Below are positions 12,859 through 14,284 of a stretch of 14,284 nucleotides of DNA, in pieces. The stretch is from Methanosarcinales archaeon (GTDB lineage: Archaea > Halobacteriota > Methanosarcinia > Methanotrichales > Methanotrichaceae), in contig JAAEEW010000128.1 in the NCBI GenBank assembly GCA_013415595.1, positions 1 through 14,284 on the forward strand, given 5' to 3'. How positions within the stretch are numbered: the first letter of the stretch is position 1; each line of letters opens with the position of its first letter. The notes under the pieces were generated by a model. It did no database searches and was not told the DNA's origin. It was given only the letters and a program-made list of their open reading frames with translations. The translations under genes were made by a program, and so were the position numbers.

Positions 12859-13242
12859 ATGAAAGAGCAGGTTGAGATAAGAACTCTAAAGGAAGGGCGA
12901 TACGTCATCATCGATGACGAGCCCTGCATTATCAAGAGCATTTCACACTCCAAGCCCGGAAAGCACGGGTCGGCCAAGGCCAGGATTGATGCCGTAGGCA
13001 TATTCGACAGTCAGAAGCGATCCATAGTCTCGCCGGTGACCACCAAGGTCTACGCACCCATCGTGGAGCGAAAGAGCGGCCAGGTTCTCTCCATCGGCCA
13101 GACCACGGTCCAGCTCATGGACCTGAAGGACTTCAGCACCGTGGACGTGCCCATCACCGAGGATGACAAGGGCAAACTGGAGGAGGGAAAAGAGGTAGCT
13201 TACCTCTCGTCCATGGGCAAGAGCAAGATGGATATTCGCTAG
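12859..13242 (+). CDS. eif5a: Archaeal translation initiation factor 5A (aIF5A)
   Basis: aIF5A promotes peptide-bond formation at difficult sites on the ribosome and needs a hypusine (or deoxyhypusine) on one lysine. The 127-aa protein starts MKEQVEIRTLKEGRYVIIDD and carries the modification loop SKPGKHGSAKARI (31-43). Lys35 aligns with the hypusinated lysine of eIF5A. The C-terminal OB-fold part ends GKSKMDIR. Length is normal. Three starts are in frame: GTG 12823, ATG 12853 and ATG 12859. The last gives the family's usual N-terminus, ATG 12853 adds only two residues, and the GTG lies upstream of the predicted transcript start. Only a weak GGTTGATG precedes them. The agmatinase gene follows after 34 nt, tying the factor to polyamine synthesis. 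Confidence 0.95.
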   Translation: MKEQVEIRTLKEGRYVIIDDEPCIIKSISHSKPGKHGSAKARIDAVGIFDSQKRSIVSPVTTKVYAPIVERKSGQVLSIGQTTVQLMDLKDFSTVDVPITEDDKGKLEEGKEVAYLSSMGKSKMDIR

Positions 13243-13276
13243 ACGCCCCATTCCCTGAAGTTTCCAAAACCTCAAG

Positions 13277-14149
13277 ATGTTTCAGAGGTGCGTATTTGCA
13301 GACGCAGTCGTCGAGGCAGACGAAGCGGAGTATGCGATTCTGGGTCTGCCCTTCGACTCTACCGCATCATTTCGCAGCGGCTCTCGCGGCGGCCCGGACG
13401 CGGTGAGGCAGGCCTCTTACAACTTCGAGCCCTACGATTACCGGAATCAGGTGGATCTCCTGGATGTGGGGATCTGCGACCTGGGCAACCTGGACCTGGG
13501 CTCGGACCCGGCCTTGGCCTGGCAGGCCATCCGGGACAGCTTCTCCTTCATTCCCCACCGGGCGGTGCCGATCTTCATAGGCGGCGAGCACTCAGTCACC
13601 CCACCCCTGGTGGAGCTGATGATGCGAGACGGGGATGTAGGGGTGCTGGTGCTGGACGCCCATCTGGACCTGCGGGACGAGTACGGCGGGACCAGGATGA
13701 GCCACGCCTGCGCCAGCCGGAGGATCCTGGACCTCTCCCCCCCGGGCTACGCCTGCATGGGGATTCGAAGCGGCTCCCGGGAGGAGTTTGATTATGCCGC
13801 CGATCTGGGCCTGACCTGCGTCACCAGCGACCAGGTGGCCGAGCAGGGCATCGATGCCCTGCTGGACCGGGCCCTGGAGCTGCTGGGCGACAGAATCTAT
13901 CTGTCCATCGACTTCGACGTCCTGGACCCGGCCTACGCCCCGGCGGTGGGAAATCCGGAGCCCTTCGGCCTCTCTCCCCGGGAGGTGAGGCGGGTGGTGG
14001 AGCGGGTGGCTCCCCGGGCGGTGGCGCTGGACGTGACCGAGATATCTCCGGTCCACGACCAGGGGCAGACCGCCCTGCTGGGGGCCAGGCTGATCAGGGA
14101 TTTTGTGGCCGCCAGAGCCCGGAGCCGGTTGCCCCGGGCATTGAAGTGA
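13277..14149 (+). CDS. speB: Agmatinase (arginase/ureohydrolase family)
   Basis: This 290-aa protein is a binuclear-manganese ureohydrolase. Agmatinase splits agmatine into putrescine and urea. Metal-binding motifs are GGEHSVT (102-108, His105), LDAHLDLRDEYGG (126-138, with Asp127, His129 and Asp131) and SIDFDVLDPAYAP (210-222, with Asp212 and Asp214). Glu256 lies in DVTEISPVHD. GSRGGPDAVRQASYNFEPYD (35-54) is the usual N-terminal family motif. The context favours agmatinase over arginase: it sits 34 nt after aIF5A, whose hypusine is made from spermidine, a product of putrescine. The ATG at 13277 has no good ribosome site, so translation may depend on read-through from aIF5A or the start may differ slightly. 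Specificity for agmatine is inferred from context and family. Confidence 0.9.
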   Translation: MFQRCVFADAVVEADEAEYAILGLPFDSTASFRSGSRGGPDAVRQASYNFEPYDYRNQVDLLDVGICDLGNLDLGSDPALAWQAIRDSFSFIPHRAVPIFIGGEHSVTPPLVELMMRDGDVGVLVLDAHLDLRDEYGGTRMSHACASRRILDLSPPGYACMGIRSGSREEFDYAADLGLTCVTSDQVAEQGIDALLDRALELLGDRIYLSIDFDVLDPAYAPAVGNPEPFGLSPREVRRVVERVAPRAVALDVTEISPVHDQGQTALLGARLIRDFVAARARSRLPRALK

Positions 14150-14206
14150 AGGGGCTACGGGGCAAAGAAAAGCCACCCGGGCAAGATATGGCTCGACCGG
14201 GGGCAG

Positions 14207-14250
14207 TGGCCATTATGGCCAAGCGAGATAAATGATTTTAAAATAAATAA
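14207..14250 (+). terminator. Hairpin and AT-rich tract downstream of the agmatinase gene
   Basis: TGGCCA, loop TTA, TGGCCA at 14207-14221 is a perfect 6-bp hairpin 58 nt after the agmatinase stop. About 14 nt later comes a short T run and a long AT-rich stretch (about 14226-14266). It may end the aIF5A-agmatinase transcript. The AT-rich stretch could equally be the promoter of a gene to the right of the window. Confidence 0.35.
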
Positions 14251-14284
14251 TAATAGTATTCTACATCCAGAATCGCCCGGGCCC

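Overview
The window looks like chromosomal DNA from a methanogenic archaeon (Euryarchaeota) with high GC content. Four observations support this. It carries a YcaO/TfuA pair of the type that makes thioglycine in methyl-coenzyme M reductase. It carries the methanogen-associated families DUF1890 and DUF1894. It encodes the archaeal translation factor aIF5A beside an agmatinase, and its promoters have archaeal TATA boxes with short leaders. The GC-rich coding and the gene set would suit a Methanothrix-like organism, but that genus guess is an inference.

Layout. The left edge (1-600, +) is the C-terminal part of a class I/II aminotransferase. It converges on an alpha-glucan phosphorylase (754-2430, -) across a hairpin and T-tract that could stop transcription both ways. 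A 324-nt spacer follows, with a dyad near a possible glgP promoter and a 14-bp tandem repeat. Next are a HIT-family protein (2755-3243, -) and enolase (3392-4642, -), the latter with a clear TATA box.

The centre (4756-10492, all -) is one tight ten-gene block read from a promoter at about 10575-10583. In transcription order it encodes an unrecognised 13-cysteine protein, YcaO, TfuA, a ThiS/MoaD-type carrier ending in GG, a HesA/MoeB/ThiF E1-like enzyme, DUF1890, DUF1894, a second GG-ending carrier (MoaD), MoaE and CutA. Most joints are overlaps or gaps of a few to about 40 nt, and the block ends in a terminator hairpin whose loop is the cutA stop codon. The simplest reading is a sulfur-transfer operon: the E1-like enzyme activates the C-terminal glycine of one or both carriers, TfuA and YcaO use the sulfur for peptide-backbone thioamidation (presumably of McrA), and MoaD/MoaE use it for the molybdenum/tungsten pterin cofactor. 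The roles of the Cys-rich protein and of DUF1890/DUF1894 are open and are the most promising novelty here.

Upstream of the operon is a PaaI-type thioesterase (10597-11022, -). Across a divergent promoter region lies a rightward group: an unknown 161-aa protein coupled to an aminotransferase (11226-12818), then aIF5A (12859-13242) with its own TATA box overlapping the aminotransferase stop, then an agmatinase-family ureohydrolase (13277-14149). The last pair links polyamine synthesis to hypusine modification of aIF5A. No tRNA, rRNA, CRISPR array or insertion sequence was seen.
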